64,000 nucleotides of DNA from Cyathus striatus (GCA_025738555.1 JAOVFP010000013.1:2480001-2544000), one strand, 5' to 3'; numbered from the stretch's first letter, positions 35,119-46,289 are shown. A program made the numbers and translations. The notes: generated by a model not told the origin, from the sequence alone.

Positions 35119-36641
35119 GGCACAGCAATTGAGAGGGAACGACGATTAGGAGAGCTGTGAAGTCCAGCATATATAGTGTTATAGGTATTAACAATACTAT
35201 TCATTTTGAGTTAGTTCCTCTCGCGATCGCTGGGAATGTTGACTTGAGAAGGTGCCGCAGCTGAATTAGTGGCTTTGCTACATCTTAATCTTGGGATTCA
35301 CCGTTTCCGTAATGTAGAACTATCTTCCCATCTAGTTAGTCTTCACCTAATACACATCAAGCCACACATGAATTGTCGAATGGAGGGAGAAGGTTGAATG
35401 TTTTGCAGCTCTGCGATCTAAAGATTGTCCGCGACTTATAATAGATTGTGGGAAAAGAATGATGGATGAACGGATGAGAGAAGATGTGAATAGCGGGAGG
35501 TCACACTAGTCTGGATATTAATTCTCATCGAAAAACTTGCAGGCAAGCCAATAAAGCGGCTGAGAAGATTCCTGTGTTATGAAAGAATCGTTTTGAGGGA
35601 GTTATAGTGGAAGCACTTTTGCACGTTAAATCTATGGCTTACTCACTATTTTTTTTGCAGTTTGTTAGACAGGATCACAATCAAGAGCATATTCATCTGC
35701 GCCAGGCACTTTCTCACAGAAGGGTGGGTTCCGGAATCAGTATAGCTGGAAATAGACAAGGCTCCTCCGAGGCCCCTTACCAAGCCTTTTGTTCTGTGAA
35801 GATAGATACAGTATGGTGAGAAAATATAAGCGCAAACGCGGAGTGGGGAACTGGTAAGTATGCCACATGAGGGTGCGTAACCACGGTGCATCGCCGCTCT
35901 CAAAGCTGAGTGGGTTTGTAGCTTCACCCAAGCTTCACCATCTATCTTGCACAAGTATGTATCAAAAAATTCTGGCTGTACCGATGAGATGATGGATATG
36001 AATTTAGTTCAACGAATCGATGATGTTAGAGGGATGTTTTAGGTGAAGCAGCACAAGTTGATCACATCGGTCCCGAGAATGGATGCCCACTTAATGCGCC
36101 ACTAGTTTGTTTCTCGAGCTACATGAATTCCCAGTACCTGATTTCGGAATTCAACTATGGAACTGTGAGAAGTAGCGAGTTAGTTATACTTGGAAATAAA
36201 GATGTCAACAAAAGCTCACTGAGTCCGACTTGTAGACTGTGGTAACTTTGAAGTAAAAAGAGTAATGCGGAACCTCCAATGATTCCGAATCCTTATTAGA
36301 GGAAAATGACCCAATATAGAAGTGGTTCAGACGCGCAGATCAGCTGTTTTCGAGGTGTATGAAAGGCACTTTTAGGGCGCAGTTGAGAATCCTTGAAATT
36401 GTGGGACGTGAGTAGCATATGGTAAGATTGTAAGCATGTTCAGAGTAAGATGGTGAGTTGAACTTGAAAAAGACGGAGGATCAAATACCTTGAGAAATAA
36501 CAAAGCCAAATACGAGTCTCGTATTCGTGAGAAGTAGGTTGTAATTTCTCTAGCACCGTCACGTTCTGTAATCCGCTGCCAGGTATTTCGCCCATTATAA
36601 TACCCTGTATTCTGGCGAAAACTAATACTCTGCTGTGAAGA
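35119..36641. other. 1.5 kb intergenic region
   Basis: Divergent region between MFS copy B and the ribosomal protein gene. It is AT-rich, with a poly-T tract near 35648. Small frames at 35607-35954 and 36372-36728 lack any recognisable protein, and the latter overlaps the ribosomal gene antisense. No RNA gene was recognised. Confidence 0.45.
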
Positions 36642-37106
36642 ATGCCGCTTCCTCACGACTTGTGTTCCCATATCCAAAATGCGTTCCGTGCGCGACATCA
36701 TAGAATTTCCGTCGACCACACTACCCAAAACCTCGGTATCCTTAGCATTCTTCTTCGATCAGGCTTCGTCTCTTCAATCTCAAGAGGGACTATTGAAAAT
36801 CCTAATCCCACTGATTTTAATAATGTTGGAGAGGCACAACGTCGGATATGGGCCACTTTGAAATATCGCGACGAAATGCCCGTACTCCAGAGCATGGAAC
36901 TTATTAGCAAACCCAGCAAGCGTATATTCATGGACCTTTCAGAAATTCGACGTATTTGTAGTGGAAGGAGAGTGAATGGTATAAAATCATTAGGAATGGG
37001 AGAGGTTGCCATCGTGAAGACGAATGACAAGGAACATGAATGGCTAGAGGCACGAGAAGCATTGCTAATGAAGCTCCCCGGAGAGGTTATTTGCAGGGCT
37101 CGGTGA
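36642..37106 (+). CDS. MRPS8: Mitochondrial small ribosomal subunit protein uS8m
   Basis: Structural protein of the mitochondrial small ribosomal subunit that binds 12S-like rRNA. An intronless 154-codon gene. It begins MPLPHDLCSHIQNAFRARHH, the typical fungal mitochondrial S8 N-terminus. Then come the core blocks LGILSILLRSGFVSSISRG, RRIWATLKYRDEMPVLQSM, LISKPSKRIFMDLSEI and GRRVNGIKSLGMGEVAIV. These correspond to the bacterial S8 fold of N-terminal alpha-beta domain and C-terminal S-P-G-R-R region, with S-K-P-S-K-R and the late I-V-x-T segment. Length is normal for fungal uS8m. No separate transit peptide is evident, as is common in this protein. Confidence 0.88.
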   Translation: MPLPHDLCSHIQNAFRARHHRISVDHTTQNLGILSILLRSGFVSSISRGTIENPNPTDFNNVGEAQRRIWATLKYRDEMPVLQSMELISKPSKRIFMDLSEIRRICSGRRVNGIKSLGMGEVAIVKTNDKEHEWLEAREALLMKLPGEVICRAR

Positions 37107-37614
37107 AACCTGTCGTATACCTTGTAAGTCTTCCTACTTGTTGACTTTATACTGTGGCTAATTCGCTTATTGCAGCTTATATATTTTTTACTTCATATCA
37201 TAATGGAACTACCTACAGATAGTACACCAAAAGCATCAGAGCGCTTCACGGTTACCTGAAGTTAACTACTCCTGTCATAATTGGGCTGTGAGTCGTTGAT
37301 CAACCTTTGGCACTTAAGCTTGGAGATTGCTTGGCTTGGAGACGCATTAAAACTCCACATTTCAGGTTATTCACTGACTTGCAAGCTTGTACAGCATGTA
37401 TACCGACTTACCGTGTTCGGCGCTTAAATTGAAGTTATTCTATGTAGTCAAATCATTCGCGTGACCCGCAAGGAATTGGGCTTGAACTGATTGCCGCGCT
37501 ACGAACTGCCTCCAAATATAACTAATCGATCAACTCGCTTCAACAGCTATCACTTCCTCATAAGAACCTGCTGTGAAGTGAACTGCACCCATCCCTACCT
37601 TTCAACACACAATC
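37107..37614. other. Intergenic region
   Basis: About 500 bases between the uS8m stop and the caspase-domain gene. AT-rich; no gene or obvious promoter box recognised. Confidence 0.45.
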
Positions 37615-39956
37615 ATGGAAGACCGGGAATTGATGTTAGTTTTTTTCATTTCATTCACTAGATGTGCTCGACACTCATTCTAAGCAAACAGTTCCCCAAC
37701 GTCCCCCGTGTCTCCGACGAAGTGAGTATTACATTAGCGAAAATTGCCTTTCTGAAGGTAGTTTAGAACCGAAGCTGTTCCTGCGATTTTTGCACTCGTT
37801 ATCGGTATTAACAAATATGTAATACCGGGAAACGACCTCACGGCCGCGAAAACCGATGCAGATGCCTTCGAGACGTTCCTTGTCAATAAACTGCAGGTTC
37901 CAAATGAAAATATCATCAGCCTTCGCGACGAGGAAGCTACTCGCGATAAAATACTTGACGGATTTAAACAACTCCGTGACAATACAAATATTAAGAAAGA
38001 TGATGCAGCAATAGTCATTTACTATGCAGGGCACGGCACTCGGACTGACAAACCGGAAGAGTGGGGAGAAGAATGGATTACACTAGGTGGACAGATCGAA
38101 ATGCTGTGCCCAAGTGATATATGGACTGTAAAGACCAACGCAACCGGAGAAGAGGAGCAAATAGTTGAAGGAATTCCTGATCGTACTATATCTGTTCTGT
38201 TGAACCAAATCTCGTCCTTGAAAGGTGACAATATCGTGCGTGTATTTTAGTTTTCTTATACTTGTTGTATAATCCTTCTCCAATAGACATTAATTCTGGA
38301 CTGTTGCCATTCGGCTGGTATCAGTCGTAGTGCTAATGTTGAGAGCGACCAGGAAGATCACTACATTCCCCGATGTATGCCTAATCCTCCCGGGGCACGT
38401 TTGTCTGCCAATTGCGACCAGAAGATATGGACACGAGGTACTCGAAGTGCTACAGTTGCCCAAGGATTTTCTGGGAAATATCATGCCTCGCATGTTCTTC
38501 TTGCTGCCTGCGGACGGCAGCAATTCGCAAATGAAAACACTGTAACTCGTCGTGGAGTGTTTACTTACGCATTACTCGAGATTCTGAATAATTCGAATCT
38601 CACTGATCTCACATATACATCTTTGATGCACAAGCTGCAATTACCGGAGAAGTGAGTTAGCACTCGCAAATGTTTGGCAGTCCGCGGGTTTGATAACTTA
38701 CGGCTCCCAGAATAGCGAAGAGGCAAGTTCCTCATTGTGAAGGGCATAATGTCAACAGGAGATTGTTTAACCGTAAAGCTACTGGGGCTGATGGATCTTT
38801 CCTATTGACTAGACGAGAAGAAAATGGTTTAATAATACTCCAAGCCGGCCTAGCTCAGGGGATAACCGTCGGATCCAAACTCTCCGCGCATGCTAGTAAC
38901 CTTGTCACTGATATGAGCCATTCAAACCCGGAGAAAGGACATCTTATTGTCACTGAAATCGGTGTATTTTCTTCAAGGTTGAAAGTCGTACCTGGTTCCA
39001 CACTATCCGAGCTACCTCAACCATTTTACTGTCGTATTACAGAGCTAGCTCAACGGCAACTCTCTATTTATTCCAACGAGCGCAAATGGCTTGAGTCCGT
39101 TTTTCCTTACGAGCAGCAAAAAAGTCTCTCCGTGACGATCTCTGACACTCCAGAGAATGCAGATCTGGAAATGATCATCGAGGATGAAGAGATTTCACTC
39201 TATCGAAATGATCCATTGATTACCCCACATATTGGCAGAAAGTTTCCTCATACCGTCAACATGAAAAGTTACGATTCCACTGCCACTATTCGTGAAGTCG
39301 CTCGAGCAGCCTTAAAATTCACTCATCACCTGACAAGGACCGGCGATGAGATGAAAAATGTGTGGATGGAACTCAAAAAACTGAAGGTTGAGATTACCAA
39401 GGATTATGATCAAGTACACACACCATATGGTGAAAATTTGCTAGAAAAGGATCCCGCAACAGTTGTAGTAGACGAAGAAGAGAGGCTTGGGATGACGATC
39501 TTTAACCAATCTGATGTTTCTCTTTACCCTTACTTATTTTATTTCGACCCTTCAGACTACACGATCAGTAAGCACAACCATTTTTCTTTTTATCTTTTTT
39601 CTAACTGCACTTTACTTTAAATAGTTGAATGGTACACACCTCCTTTCGGCGCAGGTGTAGGCAGGCTCACAGCTAGAGTAGATGCACCACTGCCAGCGAA
39701 ATCTATGTTGACAATCGGGTATGGCGATGGAGGGGTTCCTCCTTGGCAATTTCTCTTGCGTCCGGGAGAGACTAAAGATGTCGGTTTCTTCAAGTTGTTT
39801 CTTACCACAAGGGCGACCAACCTATCCAACATTTGTCAAGAATCGCCCTTCGAAGCTAGGAAGACACGTTACGGCCAAGCTGCTGCCGCGCAACGTCCCG
39901 ATACGGTGCGATGGGCTACTCAGATGTCAACAGTCATCCAAGTCGCACCTAGCTAA
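37615..39956 (+). CDS. Caspase-domain (peptidase C14) protein with long C-terminal region
   Basis: Splicing two tiny exons in phase gives MEDRELISPTSPVSPTKTEAVPAIFALVIGINKY. The caspase p20-like domain follows: VIGINKYVIPGNDL.., then the catalytic His in YYAGHGT (about residue 106) and the catalytic Cys in LDCCHSAG (about residue 180), across an intron at GDNI/TLIL. Both dyad residues are intact. A p10-like part contains HVLLAACGRQQFANE and GVFTYALLEIL. The remaining 400 residues (ITVGSKLSAHASN.., LELPQPFYCRI-like, and near the end VEWYTPPFGAGVGRL) form a region seen in mushroom caspase-domain proteins and not in classical metacaspases. Five introns. Cysteine protease activity is probable; a role in cell death or non-self response is only inferred from the family. 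Confidence 0.85.
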
Positions 39957-40111
39957 AGTGCCGTAGTAGTATTTTTGATCTTTGTATATGAAGTTCATAG
40001 TGTGTATTTCGCTGAACTACAAGATAATGAGTTCGGCTTATTTTCCATCCTGTTCCGAAGTTTAATTCTACCATGCGTCTGCGCCTTTCGTGCACATGCA
40101 ATATTAAGTTA

Positions 40112-41155
40112 TTAACACAGCATCTTCAATCCTTCCCCTAGGTCCTTCACCATCTGCCTGTTAAGCCCAAACTCAGCATTGATTACTTCATTATGCCAGT
40201 GGAACCAAGTCTCGGCGCGTGCGCCAGCTTGAGTTTCATCGACAACTCCAACTGAAACATGCACCATATCTTGTTGATCCCTCGTCCAGTAGAGGAATGT
40301 CGCCCCGCATGTACCACAAAACTCTCTTGAGATGCCTTTCTCAGGTGTAGAAATATATCGGGTAAGATTCTTTGGGCGCTTCGAGTCATCCCAAAAATCG
40401 ATTGGGGCCAAGGTGCTGGGGTCGATGACATTCTCTCTGGACACCATCGCCCAACTTTGGATTTCCTGGCCACTGGTTAAACGGCAGGAATTGCAAACAC
40501 AATGACCAGTATGAAACTTTACCGGCTCTCTTTCACTGGCTTGGAAGAGCCACCACTGTTGGCTTTTGTTGCTAATCTCTTTTGGACGAGTGATATGAAG
40601 GACATTGGCCTGACAATGGCAGTGAAGGGTCAGGGGCCCATCTTTTTTTTCGCTCTTAAGCACGTCTGACTTCCATCCAACAGGCACGACGTCCTTCTCG
40701 TACCCGATGTACCTTGGTAATTCGACGCCATTCACGGACCTATAATGATCGGCCAACCCACCGTCCAATGTGTCCGGTACGAAGATATGGAGCGACATTG
40801 AGAATAGGCCTTCCACCTGCTCCAAGGACCCAATGGCGACACTCCAATGGGTATCTGTTCCGATATAATGCCAAAACATATGTGCAGAGCATGTACCGCA
40901 GAACAAACGGACTGCAGCGTCTGAGCATTGGTATTGCGATAGCCGGCTGACATCGGCGAGCTCATTTGATTCAGAAGAATGGGCCATAGGGGCGCCTTCA
41001 AATCGAGCAACGCAATATCCCATTTGACCCGACGAGTGTCTACAGGAGTTGCAATGACATGTGTCTGCTTGGACAGGAAGGGAGGCAATATCAAATGTAA
41101 CCTTGAACTTGTTGGCACCGCAATGGCAGTTGACGCTCACGTAGATTAGTGACAT
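40112..41155 (-). CDS. Double GFA/CENP-V-domain zinc protein
   Basis: Intronless, 347 residues, with two complete GFA-type zinc-binding folds in tandem. Domain 1 (residues 5 to about 130) has VNCHCGANKFKV, TCHCNSCRHSSGQM and LFCGTCSAHMFWHY. Domain 2 (about 175-320) has LHCHCQANVLHI, GHCVCNSCRLTSGQ and EFCGTCGATFLYW. Each shows the CHC, CxxC and CGxC cysteine sets that bind two zinc ions. Family members include S-hydroxymethylglutathione-forming (Gfa) enzymes and CENP-V, but enzymatic activity of most fungal members is unproven. Fused double-domain versions are known in fungi. Cytosolic; no signal peptide. Confidence 0.88.
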   Translation of the reverse strand: MSLIYVSVNCHCGANKFKVTFDIASLPVQADTCHCNSCRHSSGQMGYCVARFEGAPMAHSSESNELADVSRLSQYQCSDAAVRLFCGTCSAHMFWHYIGTDTHWSVAIGSLEQVEGLFSMSLHIFVPDTLDGGLADHYRSVNGVELPRYIGYEKDVVPVGWKSDVLKSEKKDGPLTLHCHCQANVLHITRPKEISNKSQQWWLFQASEREPVKFHTGHCVCNSCRLTSGQEIQSWAMVSRENVIDPSTLAPIDFWDDSKRPKNLTRYISTPEKGISREFCGTCGATFLYWTRDQQDMVHVSVGVVDETQAGARAETWFHWHNEVINAEFGLNRQMVKDLGEGLKMLC

Positions 41156-41561
41156 GCTTGAAGATATGCTTGGTACTGATGTACTGCTTAACGAGGGAAG
41201 ATGGCATAATCACAACTTTTGAAATATACTTTATAAGTGGAACACTAAGCGTGCGGTGAAGTATGATATAGATGTGGATACATAAATGAAACGAAGTATC
41301 AGCTTAGGTTCAATGATCATGCACATGAGTGACTTGTCGTAAGTGTCTGAACATGTGAGTGATAATATTATCATGTAAAAACAACTCCGGCGATCCAGAG
41401 AAAGTTATTTGTTAACAGTAATTACTTGAATTTACAGTTTAGAAAAATAGGAAGTCCGAAGAATTAATAGCAGCAAGTCCAATGGAATGCATATATCGTT
41501 AAAGTAGAGTACAGTGTTTGAGCGAGTGCCATTTGACAGGTAAGATAGGCAGTTTAGGCTT
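41156..41561. other. Intergenic region
   Basis: About 400 bases upstream of the GFA gene and downstream of the small cysteine-tail gene. AT-rich; nothing recognised. Confidence 0.45.
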
Positions 41562-41844
41562 TTAGCAGCAACATGGTATGGGTATGCAGAAGCAAAACCC
41601 GCCATCCTATTATATATTTAACAAATCATGAACAATGTCATGCAAATCATTGACTTACGGGACAGGGAACGCACCCTCCTCTTAAACGGTTCGCATTTGC
41701 ATCCTGACCATCATCAAGTTTGGAGCGAGAGACGACCATACCGGTCGTAGGTCGTGGCTGTTTGTCCACAACATTCCAGTCTCGTCCTGCGCGGCTTGCA
41801 GCCTTGGGAGGATATGCTGGAGCAGAGGTGTTACCGGAAAGCAT
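41562..41844 (-). CDS. Small protein with cysteine-rich C-terminal tail
   Basis: Exon 1 (41659-41844) encodes MLSGNTSAPAYPPKAASRAG.. to LRGGCVPCP. A 52-base intron (GTAAGT..ATAATAG, 41607-41658) joins it in phase to exon 2 (41562-41606), which encodes DGGFCFCIPIPCCC and a stop. The 76-residue product is hydrophilic until the last 20 residues, where seven of its Cys cluster and the end reads IPIPCCC. Such a tail suggests lipidation (palmitoylation) or metal binding. The RDWNVVDKQPRPTT and DDGQDANANRLRGGC blocks look conserved rather than random, and I have the impression of similar small proteins in other mushrooms. No function is known to me. It is divergent from 42158. Confidence 0.68.
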
Positions 41845-42157
41845 ATTGTGATATTTGGACGCAATGAGTATAAGTGCGACAACCGATGATGATGGTACAA
41901 AAGCAAGGAATGAAAGCTGCGGAATGTACCCAGAGCCAATTTAAATTGAAGCTAGAGAGGGCTCTGACGTCCAAATGGTCCTAATGATGTAATACTAACC
42001 CTAACCCCATTAATGCTATTCTCAGATGTTATCATGGGCACAGCAGATTAGCAGATACGGAGCTTGTATATTAGTATCCTCCCTTTCTCATTGACTCTAC
42101 ACTGCTCACCTCTTGACTATCTTGATTATACCCTCTATCATCTAGAATCCCATCCAA
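41845..42157. promoter_or_regulatory. Divergent promoter region of two small genes
   Basis: 313 bases between the starts of the cysteine-tail gene and the gene at 42158. It contains pyrimidine-rich stretches (42075-42110) upstream of the latter. No defined regulatory box stands out. Confidence 0.35.
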
Positions 42158-42649
42158 ATGGTTGCCCCCGAGTTCTCCTTACGTTTGCAGCGTGGTAAGT
42201 TAAATGACGCCGATGAGCTCACCCCTATCTCACACGTTCTTAAAGGAATCACTGGTGGCTTTGCCCCACCCACTCCTAGCGAAATTCACACCGTTACCCG
42301 TCCAAAGAACCAATTGACTCTAAATATTAACTCTGCCGTAAGGCCCGATGGGACACCACAGTTGCAGGATGCTGCACCCAAGGCGCTCGCCCTATCTGAC
42401 AATGAAGCGCTTGTGGAGGAGCTGCACAATATCTTGAAAGCTATTCCCACCGAGCAGCCTCCCGGCAGCGAAGACATTTACGGGCTTGACACTAGTATCT
42501 TTTGGGGCAGTGACGACTTGCAGTGGGTGAATGGAGGCCCGCAAGGGTGTGGTGGTGGAACCAGCTCGGTGAAAGCTACTGAAGAAGACAAGAAGAAATT
42601 CGAGAGGGCAGTGGAGATTGTCAAGTCACTGGTTGGTAAGGCTGAATGA
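42158..42649 (+). CDS. Conserved fungal protein of unknown function
   Basis: Intronless, 163 residues, in a CCAAATGGTT start context. N-terminus MVAPEFSLRLQRGKL. The middle is Pro/Thr-rich with little predicted structure. The C-terminal third carries the most distinctive block, DTSIFWGSDDLQWVNGG followed by PQGCGGGTS, then a Lys/Glu helix ending FERAVEIVKSLVGKAE. No signal peptide or membrane segment. The SDDLQWVNGGPQGCGGG block is likely a conserved motif, since composition alone would not give it, but I cannot attach a function. Confidence 0.65.
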   Translation: MVAPEFSLRLQRGKLNDADELTPISHVLKGITGGFAPPTPSEIHTVTRPKNQLTLNINSAVRPDGTPQLQDAAPKALALSDNEALVEELHNILKAIPTEQPPGSEDIYGLDTSIFWGSDDLQWVNGGPQGCGGGTSSVKATEEDKKKFERAVEIVKSLVGKAE

Positions 42650-43088
42650 AAGGTCCGAGACAGCGCCGTTGAAGTGGACTTCAGAATTGAAAGGACAGTT
42701 GTAAATTACATGTGATGATTTCTTGTAACTGCATCCAGTGGAAACAATTCAGCAAATCTTGGAAATCGAAGGATGGAAATGGATGTCACAAATATTGCAA
42801 CTCGTACTTGTCCGTGAAATTGCCTTCAAGTTCAAGCAAGTAATGGGTGGGAAGAAAACACAAGATGGTAATATAAGTAAAGTTTTTAGACTCGCGTTTG
42901 TTCGCGTTGTCAACAAAGTGTTGGTACGTGAGAAAATCTTCGAACAACCCATGATACACAACTAAGTAGTACTAACACAACTGCTTGGCCTCTTTATAAT
43001 TATCTTGACTTCTGGATGAAGCGATATTAAAACCATTCGAACACTATGGATTCTTCTGGCGACTGTGAAGAGTTACTGTAATAGAAGT
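42650..43088. other. Intergenic region
   Basis: About 440 bases at the 3' side of two convergent genes. The open frames here (42738-42965 on both strands) have no recognisable content. Confidence 0.4.
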
Positions 43089-43400
43089 CTACATCATACT
43101 CGCGTACGCGATAGAGGTGGAATGACAAAGTACAACGAATGATCCTAAACCAACGTGGCACGTTAGGACAACATACGGTCTCATGATTACATATAACGTA
43201 CCCACTGCTATAAGAATAATAGCGAGAGGTGGAAGTCGGAAGCCATTGCTCTTGGTTTCCCCGCTGGCGATAGCCTCGGAAACTATTGTCTGTGTCTGAT
43301 GTGGAACCATACTGCCTGCTAACGTGAACCCTTGAAATCCAACGAGGAATAGAAGATACAAAGATGTTATATGACGTTTCCAGTTAGGACCAGGTGCCAT
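43089..43400 (-). CDS. Possible small two-helix membrane protein
   Basis: A 104-codon frame from ATG 43400 (MAPGPNWKRHITS) to 43089. It has a hydrophobic segment LYLLFLVGFQGFTLAGSM (residues about 12-30) and another, LPPLAIILIAVGTLYVIM (about 55-72), joined by a polar loop. The tail after residue 75 looks less protein-like and may be an unspliced intron. No homologue is recognised. The regular hydrophobic pattern and good ATG context make it a reasonable but unproven gene. Confidence 0.4.
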   Translation of the reverse strand: MAPGPNWKRHITSLYLLFLVGFQGFTLAGSMVPHQTQTIVSEAIASGETKSNGFRLPPLAIILIAVGTLYVIMRPYVVLTCHVGLGSFVVLCHSTSIAYASMM

Positions 43401-43722
43401 AACGTGCGTCGTAGGCTGTCCAGCAGCAGAGATCAAAGAGGGGGGAGTGGAGCTTTAGCTTTGGTTTAATATGGCTTGTGCCCAGGCTAAAACGAGAGCG
43501 GTACGATAGGCGGGGCTTTACTTGATCCGTGAATAACGATGCTCAACGCCCGTACATGACGCTATGAACACAAAGCTTGGGGCGCCCCGCATCCGCGTTA
43601 GCGACGGGCGTCGAAACAAAACGCAATTTTGTGCATTACGTCGAAAGGCTGAATACCCTGTCTGCCACACTGAATCAATATATTGATGACTGTAGGGATA
43701 TATGTGTGTATGGTATCGTGCT

Positions 43723-45933
43723 TCAAACTACCCAGTAATACACGCGCCAGAGCAACGCAGCCTTCCCTGTAATCCTTTCCCTACGCTGCTCATCGTCTAA
43801 CTTATCTACTTCCTCCTCCATATATTCGTCTATGGATAAATTGACTGTATTAACATCCACCAGGTCTCCTTTCCATAGTGCTCGCTTGGCATCTATATCA
43901 TGAGCAAAATCATCAGGCAATTGTATAGGCTGACTGCGCTTATTCTTGATAACGATCCATATTATGGTCATTATAATCATGATTGGAACTTCGATATAAA
44001 ATGATATAAAATCAGCAAGTGAAAATGTTGGGATCACAGACGACCATCCTTGAACTAAATGTATTGTTAGCCTAAGTAGGTCTTCTCGAGCGAATCTGAC
44101 ACATACTTAGTATAAGGAAAGTAACGGAGAAAACCTGTACACGGTCGATTAGATGAAGGTTTGTAGCCTTGAATTGCTAATTGCAAGTAACTTACGACGA
44201 ATGGTGGACCCCAAGGCCATGTCCACCGTACATAAAATTTGAGATCTTCAGGGGAACGTCCTTGTCTTAACCAGGCCTTTCTAAACCTCCAGCTAGATAA
44301 TCCAATCGACACCCAAGCTATCTATCAAGGAGTTAGAAGGCTACCTATGGGATACAAAGAATACCAACCTGGTTCGATACACCAACAATATTTTGCAACC
44401 AACCCCACAAGGTTCCGCTACCAATATAGGTACTTCCAAGGCAAAGTGCGCTTATGCTACTCGTAAGGAATAGTGCTGGAACAGGTATCCCCTGTTTTGT
44501 TGTCCACGAGAATACGGCGGGTGCTTGTGGAGGAACGGTGGTTGATAATCCTGTTGCAACAATAAGAACAGCACATAGCAGAACCTGTTATTACTAACCA
44601 TAAAGCACCCTTGTCCCAGCGAATAGTGCATGATTACCAGCCGATAACACAGAGGTTAAGACAACCGTATTGATAATTGATGCAGCAGCAGCTATTTAGA
44701 GGAGTATATATGATTAGGCACTAATCGAATTATAAGGAGATGTGGACATGTCCTTACTGGAACCTGCTTCTCTAAATACTAGTGTGAAGGGCGATGTGGT
44801 AGCGCCCCCATTCGACAGATTGGGGTAATCCCACGGAACTAAACAACTAAACATTAGTCTGAAGTCTGTATTTTTATCTGCTATTTGTACCATTCAATCC
44901 GATGAGAAAGATGCTTAAGACGTAGAATATCATTATTCTGATAGTACGGGGTGGTCATCTAACAATTTCCCTGTGAAAGCAAACCAAGTCATACCGCCAG
45001 AATACTAATTTCACCACGCGTGGCATATTCTTTGAAGGGTTCAAGGTTTCCCCTGCTGTTATCCCTAGACTTTCTGTTCCACCAACTGTACAAATTATTA
45101 TAGGAAAGCAAAAAGGGGACTAAATAGAACCTACATGCGAAACTGGCGGTAACAAAGACCCTGGCAAATCCCCCAAATCCCCCAACAAAAGGAGCTCCAG
45201 GTATTTGCCAATTCTTCAGGCCGATAAAGCGATGTTCAGTGTTCACGCCAACGTTGACCAGTATTCCAACGATGATGAATATAACCACGGTCACAACTTT
45301 CAGCGACGACAGCCAGTATTCTATGTTTAACGTATTAACAGTAGATTTGTGAAGGGTAACGCATAAAGACGGACCGAGTTCGCCGTAAGCTCGTACATGA
45401 GTAGCATTCACACTCACCAGGAATATCCAGAATACCAGGCTTACGATCCAAGAGTTGGATATCGACCAGTATTGCATAACAAGCTGTGCGGCAGTAAGGT
45501 CTGAAGCTACAGAAACTGCATCATTGAACCAATAGTTCCATCCAAGTGCAAAGCCGTATGAAGGTGAAAAGAAGCGAGTGGTATACGCATTAAAGGAGCC
45601 TGCAACCGGATATTGTGTGGCCATCTCTCCGAGAAGAAGCAGAGTAATATAAACGATAAATCCAACGACAGAATAACATATTAACATGCTTGCTGGTCCG
45701 CCTTGCGCTAGCGATCGTCCTGTACCTAAAAAAAGGCCTGTGCCAATTGTCCCAGCTATCGCGATCATCTGGACCTGTCTGGCAGAGAGGGCGCGACGTA
45801 ATCCTATTGCATCTTTGGAAGCTGCAGCAGGATCTAACGACCGGAAAGATTGGGACTGAGACTCAGTAGCATCATAGTGGGGGTGCGAGGACGATATAAT
45901 GGGATGTGAAGGCGAGGGAGAGCTTCTGCTCAT
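43723..45933 (-). CDS. Amino-acid permease (yeast AAT type, APC superfamily)
   Basis: Proton-coupled plasma-membrane uptake of amino acids. The start at 45933 gives MSRSSPSPSHPIISS. The cytosolic N-terminus ends LRRALSARQVQMIAIAGTIG, the APC signature leading into helix 1 (GTGLFLGTGRSLAQGGPAS). Then come LLLLGEMATQYPVAGSFNAY, GFALGWNYWFNDAVSVASDL and, after an intron, YWLSSLKVVTVVIFIIVGI and FARVFVTASFAC. Ten or so short introns split the later helices. The last exon carries helix 12 (IEVPIMIIMTIIWIVIKNK) and a charged tail ending VYYWVV. Length is about 560 residues with 12 helices expected. The substrate cannot be told from the sequence. Confidence 0.87.
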
Positions 45934-45958
45934 GGTAGTCGTCGAAGAATGAAACTAG

Positions 45959-46189
45959 AATATACCAAAATGGTACAGAGATCTTGAAATTGCACAACTG
46001 AAAGTAGTGGTCCGTCCGGGTGATGAAGTCAAGAATAAGAAAGGTGTAATTCGGTTTCCACTCGTAGACAAGTACTTATGGGAACACAGGTTCATTGGGG
46101 CGGGCATGCTTGAAAGCGTGATGACGCCGAATGGCGCAATACTTGAAGCTGTAATCAACCAGCTTGTTCAAACTTCAACTGAAGCTTAG
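45959..46189 (+). pseudogene. Orphan coding-like fragment
   Basis: A 76-codon open stretch bounded by TAG at 45956 and TAG at 46187, with no ATG near its 5' end. The translation is strikingly protein-like: LEIAQLKVVVRPGDEVKNKK, then GVIRFPLVDKYLWEHRF, IGAGMLESVMTPNGAILEAV and INQLV. It starts 26 bases upstream of the permease start on the other strand, where a full gene has no room. I do not recognise the family. It may be a relic exon of a lost gene or the last exon of a plus-strand gene overlapping the permease. Confidence 0.35.
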
Positions 46190-46289
46190 CTTGAAGTTCT
46201 ACTTCAAGTTAGGCTAGCCGATAACCTTGGTCTGATAAGCTCCGTTCCGGCCTCAATCAACGTTTGAATTACCTTTCACCGTATGCGTG

